From NCBI GenBank assembly GCA_036656795.1, contig JAVXHR010000002.1:62001-126000 (forward strand): 64,000 nt of DNA. Direction: 5' to 3'. Source of the stretch: CAUPWF01 sp036656795 (GTDB taxonomy: Bacteria > Bacillota > Clostridia > Lachnospirales > Lachnospiraceae). The translations under genes and the position numbers were made by a program. Of this stretch, positions 53,995 to 63,479 are shown piece after piece. Under the pieces are notes generated by a model. It searched no databases. It was not told where the DNA came from and worked only from the letters and a program-made list of their open reading frames with translations. Position 1 is the first letter of the stretch; each line of letters starts with the position of its first letter.

Positions 53995-55647
53995 TCATTC
54001 ATCTTCCTCTTCGCCATCATCGTTTACATCTGGTTCTAAGATAGCAAATGCAATATTGGTTGCATGGTCAGCCACACGTTCTAAGCCGGAGACTGTATCC
54101 GAGAATATCATACCTGCTTCTGGAGTACATTTGTTTTTTGTGAGTCGTTTCACATGAGAACGTTGTAATTTTTTCTCACGCTCATCAATAGCATCCTCAA
54201 GTTCTAATATTTCTTTCATATGTTCTTGATTCTTACGCGAAAACATATCCAATGAATATTCCAATATCTTAAGAACCATATCCATCATATCTACTAACTG
54301 TTTCTTTCCTTTTTCACTTAATTCAATTCGACCTTCAATTCTCGACCGAGCAGAATCCACAAAATTTTCTGCGTGATCTCCAATACGTTCAATATCATTT
54401 ACCACATGAAACAATCCACCAATCATCTGCGCATCTGCTACTGGGAGTTCTAACTGATTGACTTTCACAAGATAATTAGTGATTTTATTATTTAAATAAT
54501 CTATATTTTTTTCAGTTTTATAAACACTGGAAATTTTTTCTTCATCTAAATCACACAGTGCTTCCATACTTAAAGACAAGTTTGCGAATGCAAGGTTTCC
54601 CATGTGTTCAATCTCACGAATCGCATCAATTGTTGCGGTGGCCGGTGACAATATTGTTCCATCACCAATATACTGTAGCTCATATTCATCTTCCGAAGAA
54701 GGATCTGCTCCCGGAATAATATGATATGTTGCTTTTACAATATAATTTGTAAATGGAAATAAAATCAGTACTTCAAATACTTTCATAGAGGTATGTGCAT
54801 TCGCAACTGCTCTGGCAATATCAGATCCTGAGATTCGATAGATAAAGTCTGAAATAGGTTCCAACGCAAACATCAGTATAATAAAGATTATAGTAGAACC
54901 CACAATATTAAATAATAAGTGAATCCACGCCGCTCTTTTCGCATCTTTTTTTCCACCTAAACTAGCCAAAAGTGCTGATACGCAAGAACCTATATTACAA
55001 CCTAGAATCAAGAAAAAACAAATTGGTAATTCTAAAAGTCCCTGGGTTGCCATAAGTAGTACAATACCAACCGTTGCGGAAGAACTCTGTAAGATTGCCG
55101 TAATAACAAATCCGACCACAATTGCTAAAAATGCATTATCTAAAGAACCAAGTAATTCTACAATCTGTGGAGATTCCTTAAGAGAAGACATTGCACTTGA
55201 CATAGTACTAAGTCCCACAAACAAGATACCAAACCCTAATACAACTTCTCCTATTCGTTTCACATTCAACTTCTTGCTGAACATAACCATTACTACACCC
55301 GTCATTACAAATAGCGGTGCAATATCAGATAGGTTAAACGCAATTAATTGGGAAGTCATAGTCGTACCAATATTAGCACCTAGGATTACACCCGCTGCCT
55401 GAGCCAGATTCATAAGACCTGAATTTACAAAACTAACTACCATAACTGTAGTAGCACTTGATGATTGCACAACTGCAGTAAATAAAAGTCCTACTATCAT
55501 CCCAATAAATCGATTCTTTGTGAAGAATTCTAAAATACTACGCATCTTCGCTCCGGCCGCTTTTTCCAAGCCCTCGCTCATTAACTTCATTCCATATAAA
55601 AATAGACCAAGTCCACCAATTAACGAAAAAAATGTTACCCAAGTCAT
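53995..55647 (-). CDS. Na/Pi cotransporter family protein with PhoU-like domain
   Basis: 550 residues. The two NptA-type repeats with QSSSA motifs (VVQSSSATTVMV and ILQSSSATVGIV) and about eight membrane helices form a sodium-phosphate symporter; residues about 340-540 are helical and PhoU-like (DIERIGDHAENF, GLERVADHATNIA). PhoU-like tails may regulate transport. It stands between ribF and rpsO. AAGGAG precedes the ATG. Confidence 0.93.
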   Translation of the reverse strand: MTWVTFFSLIGGLGLFLYGMKLMSEGLEKAAGAKMRSILEFFTKNRFIGMIVGLLFTAVVQSSSATTVMVVSFVNSGLMNLAQAAGVILGANIGTTMTSQLIAFNLSDIAPLFVMTGVVMVMFSKKLNVKRIGEVVLGFGILFVGLSTMSSAMSSLKESPQIVELLGSLDNAFLAIVVGFVITAILQSSSATVGIVLLMATQGLLELPICFFLILGCNIGSCVSALLASLGGKKDAKRAAWIHLLFNIVGSTIIFIILMFALEPISDFIYRISGSDIARAVANAHTSMKVFEVLILFPFTNYIVKATYHIIPGADPSSEDEYELQYIGDGTILSPATATIDAIREIEHMGNLAFANLSLSMEALCDLDEEKISSVYKTEKNIDYLNNKITNYLVKVNQLELPVADAQMIGGLFHVVNDIERIGDHAENFVDSARSRIEGRIELSEKGKKQLVDMMDMVLKILEYSLDMFSRKNQEHMKEILELEDAIDEREKKLQRSHVKRLTKNKCTPEAGMIFSDTVSGLERVADHATNIAFAILEPDVNDDGEEEDE

Positions 55648-55659
55648 TTGCAGTCTCCT

Positions 55660-56592
55660 TTATCCTTCTTTGGTAAAATATTGTTTTCCATAAGCAATAT
55701 CTTTTTTCATGTGTGCCTGTAATTCTTCAACAGATGAAAACTTTTGTTCTGCCCGTTCATATGCATATAACGCAATTAGAATCTCTTTTCCATAAGTTTC
55801 TTCATGATAGTCAAATAGATGACATTCTATTCTTTGTTTTTGATATGGTGAATCAACAACCGTAGGTTTCACCCCTACATTACCAATTCCCTCATACCAC
55901 ACATGATCAACTGAAACTTTAATTGCATAAACTCCATGAGGTGGTAATAATTTTTCTTCCTTAGGTGTCACATTCATCGTAGGTATCCCTAGCGTTCTCC
56001 CAAGTCTTCTTCCATGCTCTACTCGCCCCATCACCGCATAAGGATACCCTAACAGCGTATGTGCCAATTCCATATTTCCCTTTTTCACTTCTTCTTTAAT
56101 ATAAGTACTACTGATTTCTCTTCCTTGATAACATTCTTTCTCTATGACTTCCACTTGATAACCATATGTACCAGCATATTGTTCTAACATATGATAATCG
56201 CCTTGTTTTCCATTTCCAAAATAAAAATCTGTTCCCACAACAACATAACGGGCATGAAATGTACCCACAATAATATGTTTAATAAAGTCTTCTGCTTTCA
56301 TGGAGCTAATGTCCTCTGTAAACCGGCATTCCACGAGATAATCAACCTGTCCATCTAGATACAGATATCGTTCTCGGTTTGTCATTAGACCTTCTTTTTT
56401 CATCTGAAGTCTCTGATACAGTGGCCCCATATCAAATGCAAACACCACACTTTTCACATGATCTTTCATGCCGTGATCTTTCACACAATTCACTAGTTTT
56501 TGGTGGCCAACATGAATTCCGTCGAATTTTCCAAGGGTAATGGCCGTTGGTTTTGTACCTTGATATGACTCAATTCCTTTTATATACTCCAT
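55660..56592 (-). CDS. ribF: Bifunctional riboflavin kinase/FAD synthetase
   Basis: 310 residues. The N-terminal FAD synthetase has the nucleotidyl-transferase motif GKFDGIHVGHQKL; the C-terminal flavokinase has GRRLGRTLGIPTMNV and YGVYAIKV-like strands. Makes FMN then FAD from riboflavin. It overlaps nothing but follows truB by two bases, the usual Firmicute position. Confidence 0.97.
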   Translation of the reverse strand: MEYIKGIESYQGTKPTAITLGKFDGIHVGHQKLVNCVKDHGMKDHVKSVVFAFDMGPLYQRLQMKKEGLMTNRERYLYLDGQVDYLVECRFTEDISSMKAEDFIKHIIVGTFHARYVVVGTDFYFGNGKQGDYHMLEQYAGTYGYQVEVIEKECYQGREISSTYIKEEVKKGNMELAHTLLGYPYAVMGRVEHGRRLGRTLGIPTMNVTPKEEKLLPPHGVYAIKVSVDHVWYEGIGNVGVKPTVVDSPYQKQRIECHLFDYHEETYGKEILIALYAYERAEQKFSSVEELQAHMKKDIAYGKQYFTKEG

Positions 56593-56594
56593 TT

Positions 56595-57521
56595 CTATCC
56601 CTCTTGTACGATTTCGTTTTTATCAAAAAACATCTTAACAATCTTATATTGATGTTGTTCTTCTTGGTATTGATATAGGGCAATAAATCTTCCTCCCTCA
56701 TCATATACCCTAACTTTTTCTTGATCTTTTAACCTCACAGACTCCTGTATACAATCTGCATTAAATGGATTTCCATTATATAGAAGTTCCCTTGCCTCAT
56801 GCGTAACCACTACCAATGGGTATTGCAAAAACATATCATCTATCGGAAGTATGACATCTGTCAATATTCCATCTTTTTTCTTTTGTTCTGCCTCATCAAG
56901 TGTGATACTATCTTCTATTTGAAATTGACCCACTTTCGTTCGGATCAACGACTCCATACAACCACCACATTGTAATCTAGTTCCAATATCGTGACACAAT
57001 GTTCTTATGTAAGTTCCTTTTGAGCATCGAACCGTAACTGTTACCCGTGGAAGTTCCATACTTTCTATGTGAATAGAATAAATCGTAATATCTCTTGGCT
57101 TTCGTTCAATCTCTTGTCCTGCCCGTGCTAACTCATACAATTTTTTTCCATTTACTTTTAAAGCGGAATACATCGGTGGAATCTGTCCGTATGACCCCAC
57201 AAAATATGTGATTGCTTCCCGAACCATGCCTTCTGTTAAGTGTTTTGTTGGATATTTAGTAAGAACCGTTCCTGTAGTATCTTGTGTATCTGTATCGACA
57301 CCAAGTAACAGTACCGCCTGATAGGTTTTATCTTTATCGGTTAATAAATCACAAAGTTTTGTTGCCTTACCAAGACAAACCGGTAATACCCCAACTGCGT
57401 CAGGGTCTAACGTTCCTGTATGGCCAATTTTTCTTTGTCCCACAATCCCACGAAGTCTAGCAACAACATCATGAGACGTATAGCCTTTTTCTTTATATAT
57501 ATTGATGACTCCATGTACCAT
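56595..57521 (-). CDS. truB: tRNA pseudouridine-55 synthase
   Basis: 308 residues. Catalytic Asp in GHTGTLDPDAVGVLPVCLGKATKL (about residue 38), the KTYQAVLLLGVDTDTQD stretch and the C-terminal PUA-like region. Converts U55 in the T-loop of tRNAs. GGAG precedes the ATG. Confidence 0.98.
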   Translation of the reverse strand: MVHGVINIYKEKGYTSHDVVARLRGIVGQRKIGHTGTLDPDAVGVLPVCLGKATKLCDLLTDKDKTYQAVLLLGVDTDTQDTTGTVLTKYPTKHLTEGMVREAITYFVGSYGQIPPMYSALKVNGKKLYELARAGQEIERKPRDITIYSIHIESMELPRVTVTVRCSKGTYIRTLCHDIGTRLQCGGCMESLIRTKVGQFQIEDSITLDEAEQKKKDGILTDVILPIDDMFLQYPLVVVTHEARELLYNGNPFNADCIQESVRLKDQEKVRVYDEGGRFIALYQYQEEQHQYKIVKMFFDKNEIVQEG

Positions 57522-57535
57522 AGTGACACTCCTGT

Positions 57536-58492
57536 TTATCTTTCTAATTCCGCTAATTGCAATTCGATTTGTCTAGTCAAATTATTAGTGACATCATGTG
57601 ATGTTCCTTTCATCGTGAACCCTGCTGCTTTTTTATGTCCTCCGCCACCAAAATACTGTGCAATTGCACTTACATCAATATCACCATTAGAACGTAAGCT
57701 AATCTTATATTCCTGTGCTTCCAGCTCATACATGAAAATTGCAACTTCTACGCCTTCCGTCATACGTAATTGACTCACAATTCCCTCTAGATCACTAGGA
57801 GTAACACAATAGAATGCCATCTGCTCTTTTGAAATAGAAGATGAGATGCATTGACCATTCATCAGTAAAAAACTGCCTAATAATGCACGGCCCAATACTT
57901 GATTTTGACGATATGTTTTCTGATAATAGGTATCATTAATAATAGCAGATGCATCGATTCCTGTACGCATTAACTCTGCCGCAATCTCCATAGTCCTTGG
58001 TGAGGTACAAGTATATTGAAACACCCCTGTATCATGCGCAATTCCAAGATAAAGACATTCTGCTATTTTCTTTGTTATCTGTTTTGAATCTAATAGTCGA
58101 TAAACTAACTCAGATGTAGAACTTGCATCCGGCTTGATATAATTTTCTTCTGCAAATCCGGAATTACTAATATGATGATCTACACAAAACGTATGATTTG
58201 CTTCCTCAAATAATGGCTTTGCAAATCCCAAGCGTTGTGCATCTCCACAATCTAATGCAATAAACAGATCATAGACAATATCTTCCTTGATAACAGAATG
58301 AACCTCATTTAAAGCCTCAATAAAATGAAAGCTCTCTGGTATATTTTCTAGATAAACATCTACTTGAATCTCTTTATAATGTTCCTGTATATACTGATAG
58401 AGGCCCATACAAGCGCCAACGCAATCACCATCAGGGCGTATATGTCCCCCAATGGCAACTGTTCTGATTTGATGTAAGACTTTGTTTAACAT
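57536..58492 (-). CDS. nrnA: DHH-family nanoRNase/pAp phosphatase NrnA
   Basis: 318 residues from the ATG at 58490-58492 (a GTG lies one codon upstream). N-terminal DHH domain with GHIRPDGDCVGA, DCGD and DHHISN; C-terminal DHHA1 with the GGGGHKKAAGF signature. Degrades short oligoribonucleotides and/or 3'-phosphoadenosine 5'-phosphate. It lies between rbfA and truB as in many Firmicutes; the start follows the rbfA stop by two bases. Confidence 0.94.
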   Translation of the reverse strand: MLNKVLHQIRTVAIGGHIRPDGDCVGACMGLYQYIQEHYKEIQVDVYLENIPESFHFIEALNEVHSVIKEDIVYDLFIALDCGDAQRLGFAKPLFEEANHTFCVDHHISNSGFAEENYIKPDASSTSELVYRLLDSKQITKKIAECLYLGIAHDTGVFQYTCTSPRTMEIAAELMRTGIDASAIINDTYYQKTYRQNQVLGRALLGSFLLMNGQCISSSISKEQMAFYCVTPSDLEGIVSQLRMTEGVEVAIFMYELEAQEYKISLRSNGDIDVSAIAQYFGGGGHKKAAGFTMKGTSHDVTNNLTRQIELQLAELER

Positions 58493-58494
58493 CA

Positions 58495-58881
58495 CTACAC
58501 TTCCTTATCTTCCACATCATTCTCTTTGATGTCTTTTGTAACATCTGCAATCATCTTAGACATTGCGACTCCATATTCAATGGACTGATCCATAACGAAT
58601 TTAATCTCTGGAGTATTTCGCAGATTTAAGGTACGGGCTAATTCTCTACGAATGTACCCCTCTGCGCTTTGCAACCCTTTCACTGTATCTGCCTGTGCTT
58701 TTTTATCACCTAATACACTGATATATGCTTTACAAGTCTTAAGATCTGGTGCAACTTCAACCGCAACCACAGAAGTCATAGGTGCCACGCGAGGATCTTT
58801 AATCCCTCCTCGTAGGATGTTACTGAGTTCATGTTGCACTTCTGTGTTTACTCTTGTATTTTTAATACTATTTTTTTTCAA
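58495..58881 (-). CDS. rbfA: Ribosome-binding factor A
   Basis: 128 residues, KH-like cold-adaptation factor that helps mature the 17S/16S 5' end. The core HELSNILRGGIKDPRVAPMTSVVAVEVAPDLKTCKAYISVLG is diagnostic. It starts with TTG (58879-58881), five bases after GAGGGG; no better ATG was seen. Confidence 0.96.
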   Translation of the reverse strand: MKKNSIKNTRVNTEVQHELSNILRGGIKDPRVAPMTSVVAVEVAPDLKTCKAYISVLGDKKAQADTVKGLQSAEGYIRRELARTLNLRNTPEIKFVMDQSIEYGVAMSKMIADVTKDIKENDVEDKEV

Positions 58882-58896
58882 ATTTTCCCCTCTTTC

Positions 58897-61722
58897 CTAT
58901 CTTGGGATTTCTACCATCTTAAAGGATTCTACTAAATCTCCTTCTTGAACATTATTGAATTTTTCAAATACAAATCCACATTCAAATCCTGCCTTAACTT
59001 CTTTTACATCATCTTTAAAACGTTTCAAAGATGCAAGTGGACCATCAAATATAACAACTCCGTCTCTTGTAACACGAACTGAACAGCCACGTTCAAATGT
59101 TCCATCTAGCACATAAGAACCTGCAATCGTTCCAATTCCTGATGCTTTGAAAGTCTGACGAATCTCTGCATGCCCCAATACTTTTTCTTCAAATATTGGA
59201 TCCAGCATTCCTTTCATTGCCGCTTCTACATCTTCAATTGCATTGTAGATAACACGATACAATCGCATATCAACACCTTCACGTTCTGCTGTTTCTTTGG
59301 CTGTTACATCAGGGCGAACATTAAACCCAATAATAATTGCATTTGATGCAGATGCTAAGATAACATCAGATTCGTTAATGGCACCTACTCCACCATGTAT
59401 AATTTTTATAACAACTTCAGAATTTGACAATTTCAGTAAACTTTGCTTAATTGCTTCTACAGATCCTTGTACATCTGCTTTAACAACAATCCCAAGTTCT
59501 TTTAAATTGCCTTCTTGTATCTGTGAAAACAAATCATCTAAAGACATCTTTGATTTTGTATCATCTAACATCTTCACACGACCCTGAGAGATAAATGTTG
59601 ACGCAAAATTTCTTGCTTCTTTATCATTCTCACAACCTACAAAGACTTCACCTGCATTCGGTACATCATTTAATCCTAATATCTCAACCGGCATAGATGG
59701 ACCTGCTTCTTTAACGCGTCTTCCTTTATCGTCCATCATAGCACGTACTTTACCATGTGCAGAACCTGCTGCAATTGCATCTCCAACGTGTAATGTTCCT
59801 TTTTGTACAAGAACCGTTGCTACAGAACCTTTTCCTTTATCTAATTCTGCTTCGATCACCAATCCTCTAGCACTCCTGCTTGGATTTGCCTTTAATTCCA
59901 GCACTTCTGCTGTTAATAAAATCATCTCCATCAGTTCCGGCATTCCTTCTTTGGTATGTGCTGATACAGGTACAAACACTGTACTTCCACCCCAGTCTTC
60001 CGGAATCAATTCATATTCTGCTAATTCTTGTTTTACACGGTCAATATTAGCACTTGGTTTATCGATTTTATTAATGGCTACTACAATCTCAATCCCAGCC
60101 GCTTTGGCATGATTAATCGCCTCCACAGTCTGTGGCATTACTCCATCGTCTGCTGCAACAACTAAAATCGCAATATCTGTGGAACTTGCACCTCTCATAC
60201 GCATTGCTGTAAATGCCTCATGTCCCGGAGTATCTAAGAATGTAATCTTTTCTCCATTCACATTGGCAACATAAGCTCCAATATGTTGTGTAATTCCACC
60301 TGCTTCTCTATCAATTACATTGGTATCACGAATTGCATCCAAAAGTGACGTCTTACCATGGTCAACGTGACCCATAACACAGACAACTGGAGGACGTTTC
60401 ATCATCTTCGTTTCGTCTTCCTCTTCTTCCTTCAATAATTCTTCAATTACATCAATCACTTCTTCTGCTTCACAGAGAACTTCAAATTCCATTGCAATCT
60501 CTTCTGCTGTTTCAAAATCAACTTCTTGATTCAACGTAACTACTTTGCCTTGTAAAAATAATTTCTTTACAATCACAGATGGTACAATCTTCATCTTATC
60601 TGCTAATTCTTTAATTGTTAATACTTCCGGAATTGTAATCATCTTTATCTTTTCTTCTACTTTTTCTACAACCTTTGGTTGTGGCTTTGGTGGAATCAAT
60701 GAACTTTTAATTTTCTTACCTTTTCCGCCTTTATCTTCATGTTCTGCACGATAATCTTTTTTCTTATGATCATCTTTTGTCTTTGGCTTTTGACGTGTTG
60801 GTTTTTGTTCTGACACAATTGATGGTGCCAAAGAACGTTCATCTTTTTTAGGACCATTATTATAACTACGTTGACCCGGTCCACCACTTGTACCATTTGG
60901 ACGTTGTCCTTGATAATTATTGTTTGGACGCTGACCTTGGTAATTATTATTTGGGCGCTGACCTTGGTAATTACTTGCCGGGCGATCCCCTTGTGTCCCC
61001 GTTCCGGTTCCTGTATTTGGACGTTGCCCTTGATAATTATTATTTGGACGTTGTCCTTGATAATTATTGTTTGGACGCTGACCTTGGTAATTATTATTTG
61101 GACGCTGACCTTGGTAATTACTTGCTGGGCGATCCCCTTGTGTTCCTGTTCCGGTTCCCGTATTTGGACGTTGTCCTTGATAATTATTGTTTGGACGCTG
61201 ACCTTGGTAATTGCTACTTGGGCGTTGGCCTTGATAATTACTGTTTGGACGTTGACCTTGATAATTGCTGCTTGGGCGTTGGCCTTGATAATTACTGCTT
61301 GGGCGTTGGCCTTGAGCGTTTCCTTCAGCGGAACGTTCTCCTTGATTACTTGCGCTATTGTTATTTGGACGTTGGCCTTGGTTATTATTAGGTCTACTCC
61401 CTTGGCGTGCTCCACTTTGGGTGTTTTGAGGACGGAATACTTGCACGATATTCTTTTTCTTTGGTTCTTCTGTTTTAGGTTCTTCTGTTTTAGGTACTTC
61501 TGTTTTGGTTGCTTCTGCCTTCGCCTCTTCTACTTTAGGCGCATGTTCTGTTGTAGGTCTGCTTTTTGTACCCACCCCTTTTTTTACACGTTCTACTTGT
61601 TCCTCTGTCAAAGAACTCATATGACTCTTTACTTCAATCCCTTTTTCTTTCAGAAATTCAAGTAAATCTTTATTACTCTTATCTAATTCTTTCGCTAATT
61701 CATGTACACGTAATTTTGACAT
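58897..61722 (-). CDS. infB: Translation initiation factor IF-2 with an extended repeat region
   Basis: 941 residues, about 200 longer than a typical Firmicute IF2. Residues 1-50 are the IF2N helical domain; 60-90 have TEEPKTEEPK-type acid/lysine repeats; 115-277 is a low-complexity region of about fourteen QGQRP units, period nine; a second IF2N lies at about 365-420. The GTPase has G1 GHVDHGKTS (451-459), DTPGHEAF and NKID, followed by the domains that bind fMet-tRNA. GGAGG precedes the ATG. The core is fully conserved, so the protein should be active; the insert is described under the repeat feature. Confidence 0.97.
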   Translation of the reverse strand: MSKLRVHELAKELDKSNKDLLEFLKEKGIEVKSHMSSLTEEQVERVKKGVGTKSRPTTEHAPKVEEAKAEATKTEVPKTEEPKTEEPKKKNIVQVFRPQNTQSGARQGSRPNNNQGQRPNNNSASNQGERSAEGNAQGQRPSSNYQGQRPSSNYQGQRPNSNYQGQRPSSNYQGQRPNNNYQGQRPNTGTGTGTQGDRPASNYQGQRPNNNYQGQRPNNNYQGQRPNNNYQGQRPNTGTGTGTQGDRPASNYQGQRPNNNYQGQRPNNNYQGQRPNGTSGGPGQRSYNNGPKKDERSLAPSIVSEQKPTRQKPKTKDDHKKKDYRAEHEDKGGKGKKIKSSLIPPKPQPKVVEKVEEKIKMITIPEVLTIKELADKMKIVPSVIVKKLFLQGKVVTLNQEVDFETAEEIAMEFEVLCEAEEVIDVIEELLKEEEEDETKMMKRPPVVCVMGHVDHGKTSLLDAIRDTNVIDREAGGITQHIGAYVANVNGEKITFLDTPGHEAFTAMRMRGASSTDIAILVVAADDGVMPQTVEAINHAKAAGIEIVVAINKIDKPSANIDRVKQELAEYELIPEDWGGSTVFVPVSAHTKEGMPELMEMILLTAEVLELKANPSRSARGLVIEAELDKGKGSVATVLVQKGTLHVGDAIAAGSAHGKVRAMMDDKGRRVKEAGPSMPVEILGLNDVPNAGEVFVGCENDKEARNFASTFISQGRVKMLDDTKSKMSLDDLFSQIQEGNLKELGIVVKADVQGSVEAIKQSLLKLSNSEVVIKIIHGGVGAINESDVILASASNAIIIGFNVRPDVTAKETAEREGVDMRLYRVIYNAIEDVEAAMKGMLDPIFEEKVLGHAEIRQTFKASGIGTIAGSYVLDGTFERGCSVRVTRDGVVIFDGPLASLKRFKDDVKEVKAGFECGFVFEKFNNVQEGDLVESFKMVEIPR
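60892..61380 (-). repeat. 27-base coding tandem repeat in infB
   Basis: The nine-residue unit YQGQRPNNN and variants are encoded about fourteen times with mostly synonymous differences. A larger block starting NTGTGTGTQGDRPAS recurs once at a distance of 49 residues (147 bases), so unequal exchange or slippage has duplicated the region. Long false reading frames on both strands arise from this repeat. Confidence 0.9.
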
Positions 61723-61736
61723 ATTTACTACCTCCT

Positions 61737-62063
61737 TTATGCAATTGTGTTATCTTCTGTTTCCAAATGTTTCATCATACTTTTTGCAAATCCTTCGTCT
61801 GTAACTGCAAGAATTGCGCGAAACTCTTTTCCCATTGCATGCCCTAAGGTATCTTTATCTCCATAAAAATAGATTGGCACTTTTTGATAAAAGTCACACA
61901 TATTTGTAAATTTTTTCTTTGTATTATCCGATGCATCTGTTGCAACTATCACAAGTGATGCTGTTCCTGATTTAATTCCCTTTTCTGTAGAAAATTCTCC
62001 GCTGACCGTCTTGCCCGCCTTAGTAGCCAGCCCAATAAGAGATAATAGTTTACTCTGTTTCAA
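61737..62063 (-). CDS. L7Ae/YlxQ family ribosomal or kink-turn RNA-binding protein
   Basis: 108 residues. Family core LIGLATKAGKTVSGEFSTEKGIKSGTASLVIVATDASDNTKKKF, a kink-turn RNA-binding fold. Its start is TTG (62061-62063), overlapping ylxR by 14 bases, with GGAG upstream. Known position between ylxR and infB in Firmicutes; the exact RNA partner is not established. Confidence 0.92.
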   Translation of the reverse strand: MKQSKLLSLIGLATKAGKTVSGEFSTEKGIKSGTASLVIVATDASDNTKKKFTNMCDFYQKVPIYFYGDKDTLGHAMGKEFRAILAVTDEGFAKSMMKHLETEDNTIA

Positions 62064-62337
62064 GTGATTTCATCTCCTTTTCTAATCGCTCATAGATTTC
62101 CTTTGGAATTCCTTGTTTAAAAGACCGTTCCAGTCCCTTATTCTTAATTGCTTTATTCAGACAAGTTTCGGAAATACACAGATATGCGCCACGTCCATTC
62201 TTTTTTCCTGTAGCATCTAAAACTATCTCATCTTCTGTCGTTTTCACTACACGCATCATCTCTTTTTTACTTTTCATTTCTCCACAACCTATACATTTAC
62301 GCATAGGTATTTTTTTTATATTTCCTCGATTATTCAA
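62050..62337 (-). CDS. ylxR: YlxR family RNA-binding protein (DUF448)
   Basis: 95 residues with PMRKCIGCGEMKSKKEMMRVV and the GRGAYLCISETCLNKAIK region, the DUF448 signature. It starts with TTG (62335-62337), with AGGATG upstream. It lies between nusA and infB; relatives influence transcription or RNase P activity in some studies. Confidence 0.95.
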   Translation of the reverse strand: MNNRGNIKKIPMRKCIGCGEMKSKKEMMRVVKTTEDEIVLDATGKKNGRGAYLCISETCLNKAIKNKGLERSFKQGIPKEIYERLEKEMKSLETE

Positions 62338-62352
62338 ATGCTCACATCCTAT

Positions 62353-63444
62353 TTATTCTTGTGTTTCTTCAACTGTCATATCCATATAATTCTCAGGAAG
62401 TTCTCCAGATTCTATCGCTTGTGTTTCGCTTTTAATGTCTATCTTATATCCGGTAAGACGTGCAGCCAATCTTGCATTTTGGCCTTCTTTACCAATTGCC
62501 AATGACAGTTGATAATCCGGTACAATCACACCTGCTGTCTTTTCATCTGGATCTGCCATAACCGAAATTACTTTTGCCGGACTCAACGCATTTTCAATAA
62601 GCAATGCCGGATTATCACTCCAATTAATAATATCGATTTTTTCCCCACGCAATTCACTTACAATTGTATTAACTCTGGCTCCATTCATACCTACGCAAGC
62701 CCCCACAGGGTCTACATCTGGATTGTTAGACCATACTGCAATCTTCGTCCTTGAACCGGCTTCCCTTGAGATACTCTTAATCTCTACGGTTCCATCTCTT
62801 ACTTCTGTTACTTCTGATTCAAACAGACGTTTCACAAGCTCCGGATGTGTACGAGATACTAATATCTTTGGTCCCTTTGGCGTATTTTTAACTTCAACAA
62901 CATATAGTTTAATACGTTCTGTTGGCATAAACACTTCACCTTTTACTTGCTCATTTTCTGTAAGCATTGCATCTGCTTTCCCAAGGTTAATACTTACATT
63001 TTTACCCACATATCGCTGTACAATACCAGTAACAACGTCCTTTTCTTTTTCAAAGTATTGATTATACACAACTTTGCGTTCTTCTTCTCGTATCTTCTGT
63101 AAGATTAAGTTCTTTGCATTCTGTGTAGCTATACGTCCAAATTCTTTGGACTCTACCGGAATCTGCACAATATCGCCAATATCAAATTTAGAATCAATCA
63201 TCTTTGCATTTGCAAGACTAATCTCTTCTACATCATCTTCCACTGTTTCTACAACTGTTTTTTCCGCATATACAGAATAATCACAAGTATCACGATCCAT
63301 GACTACTTTAATATTATCTGATTTTCCAAAATGATTCTTGCACGCATTAATCAGTGAATTTTCAATTGCTTCCAGTAAGGTTTCTTTGCTAATATCTTTC
63401 TCCTCTTCTAGAATTGTTAATGCTTCTAATAGTTCTGTGTTCAT
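62353..63444 (-). CDS. nusA: Transcription termination/antitermination factor NusA
   Basis: 363 residues: N-terminal polymerase-binding domain, S1 domain (DVVTGIVQRYVGKNVSINLG), and two KH domains (DPVGACVGMNGARVNTIVSELRGEKIDIINW and LAIGKEGQNARLAARLTGYKIDI). No C-terminal acidic repeats, as normal for Firmicutes. AGGAGG precedes the ATG. It is the second gene of the operon. Confidence 0.97.
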   Translation of the reverse strand: MNTELLEALTILEEEKDISKETLLEAIENSLINACKNHFGKSDNIKVVMDRDTCDYSVYAEKTVVETVEDDVEEISLANAKMIDSKFDIGDIVQIPVESKEFGRIATQNAKNLILQKIREEERKVVYNQYFEKEKDVVTGIVQRYVGKNVSINLGKADAMLTENEQVKGEVFMPTERIKLYVVEVKNTPKGPKILVSRTHPELVKRLFESEVTEVRDGTVEIKSISREAGSRTKIAVWSNNPDVDPVGACVGMNGARVNTIVSELRGEKIDIINWSDNPALLIENALSPAKVISVMADPDEKTAGVIVPDYQLSLAIGKEGQNARLAARLTGYKIDIKSETQAIESGELPENYMDMTVEETQE

Positions 63445-63479
63445 TGTTCTAATCTCCTCCTAATTTAAACTTTATTTTT

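Noticed and set aside
60892..61380. Possible CRISPR array because of regular repeats
   Set aside because: The units are contiguous, keep the reading frame and have no unique spacers; they encode part of IF2.
60871..61665. Long plus-strand frames and a 239-residue minus frame inside infB
   Set aside because: They are by-products of the 27-base repeat, low in complexity and lacking ribosome sites; the IF2 frame is complete and conserved.
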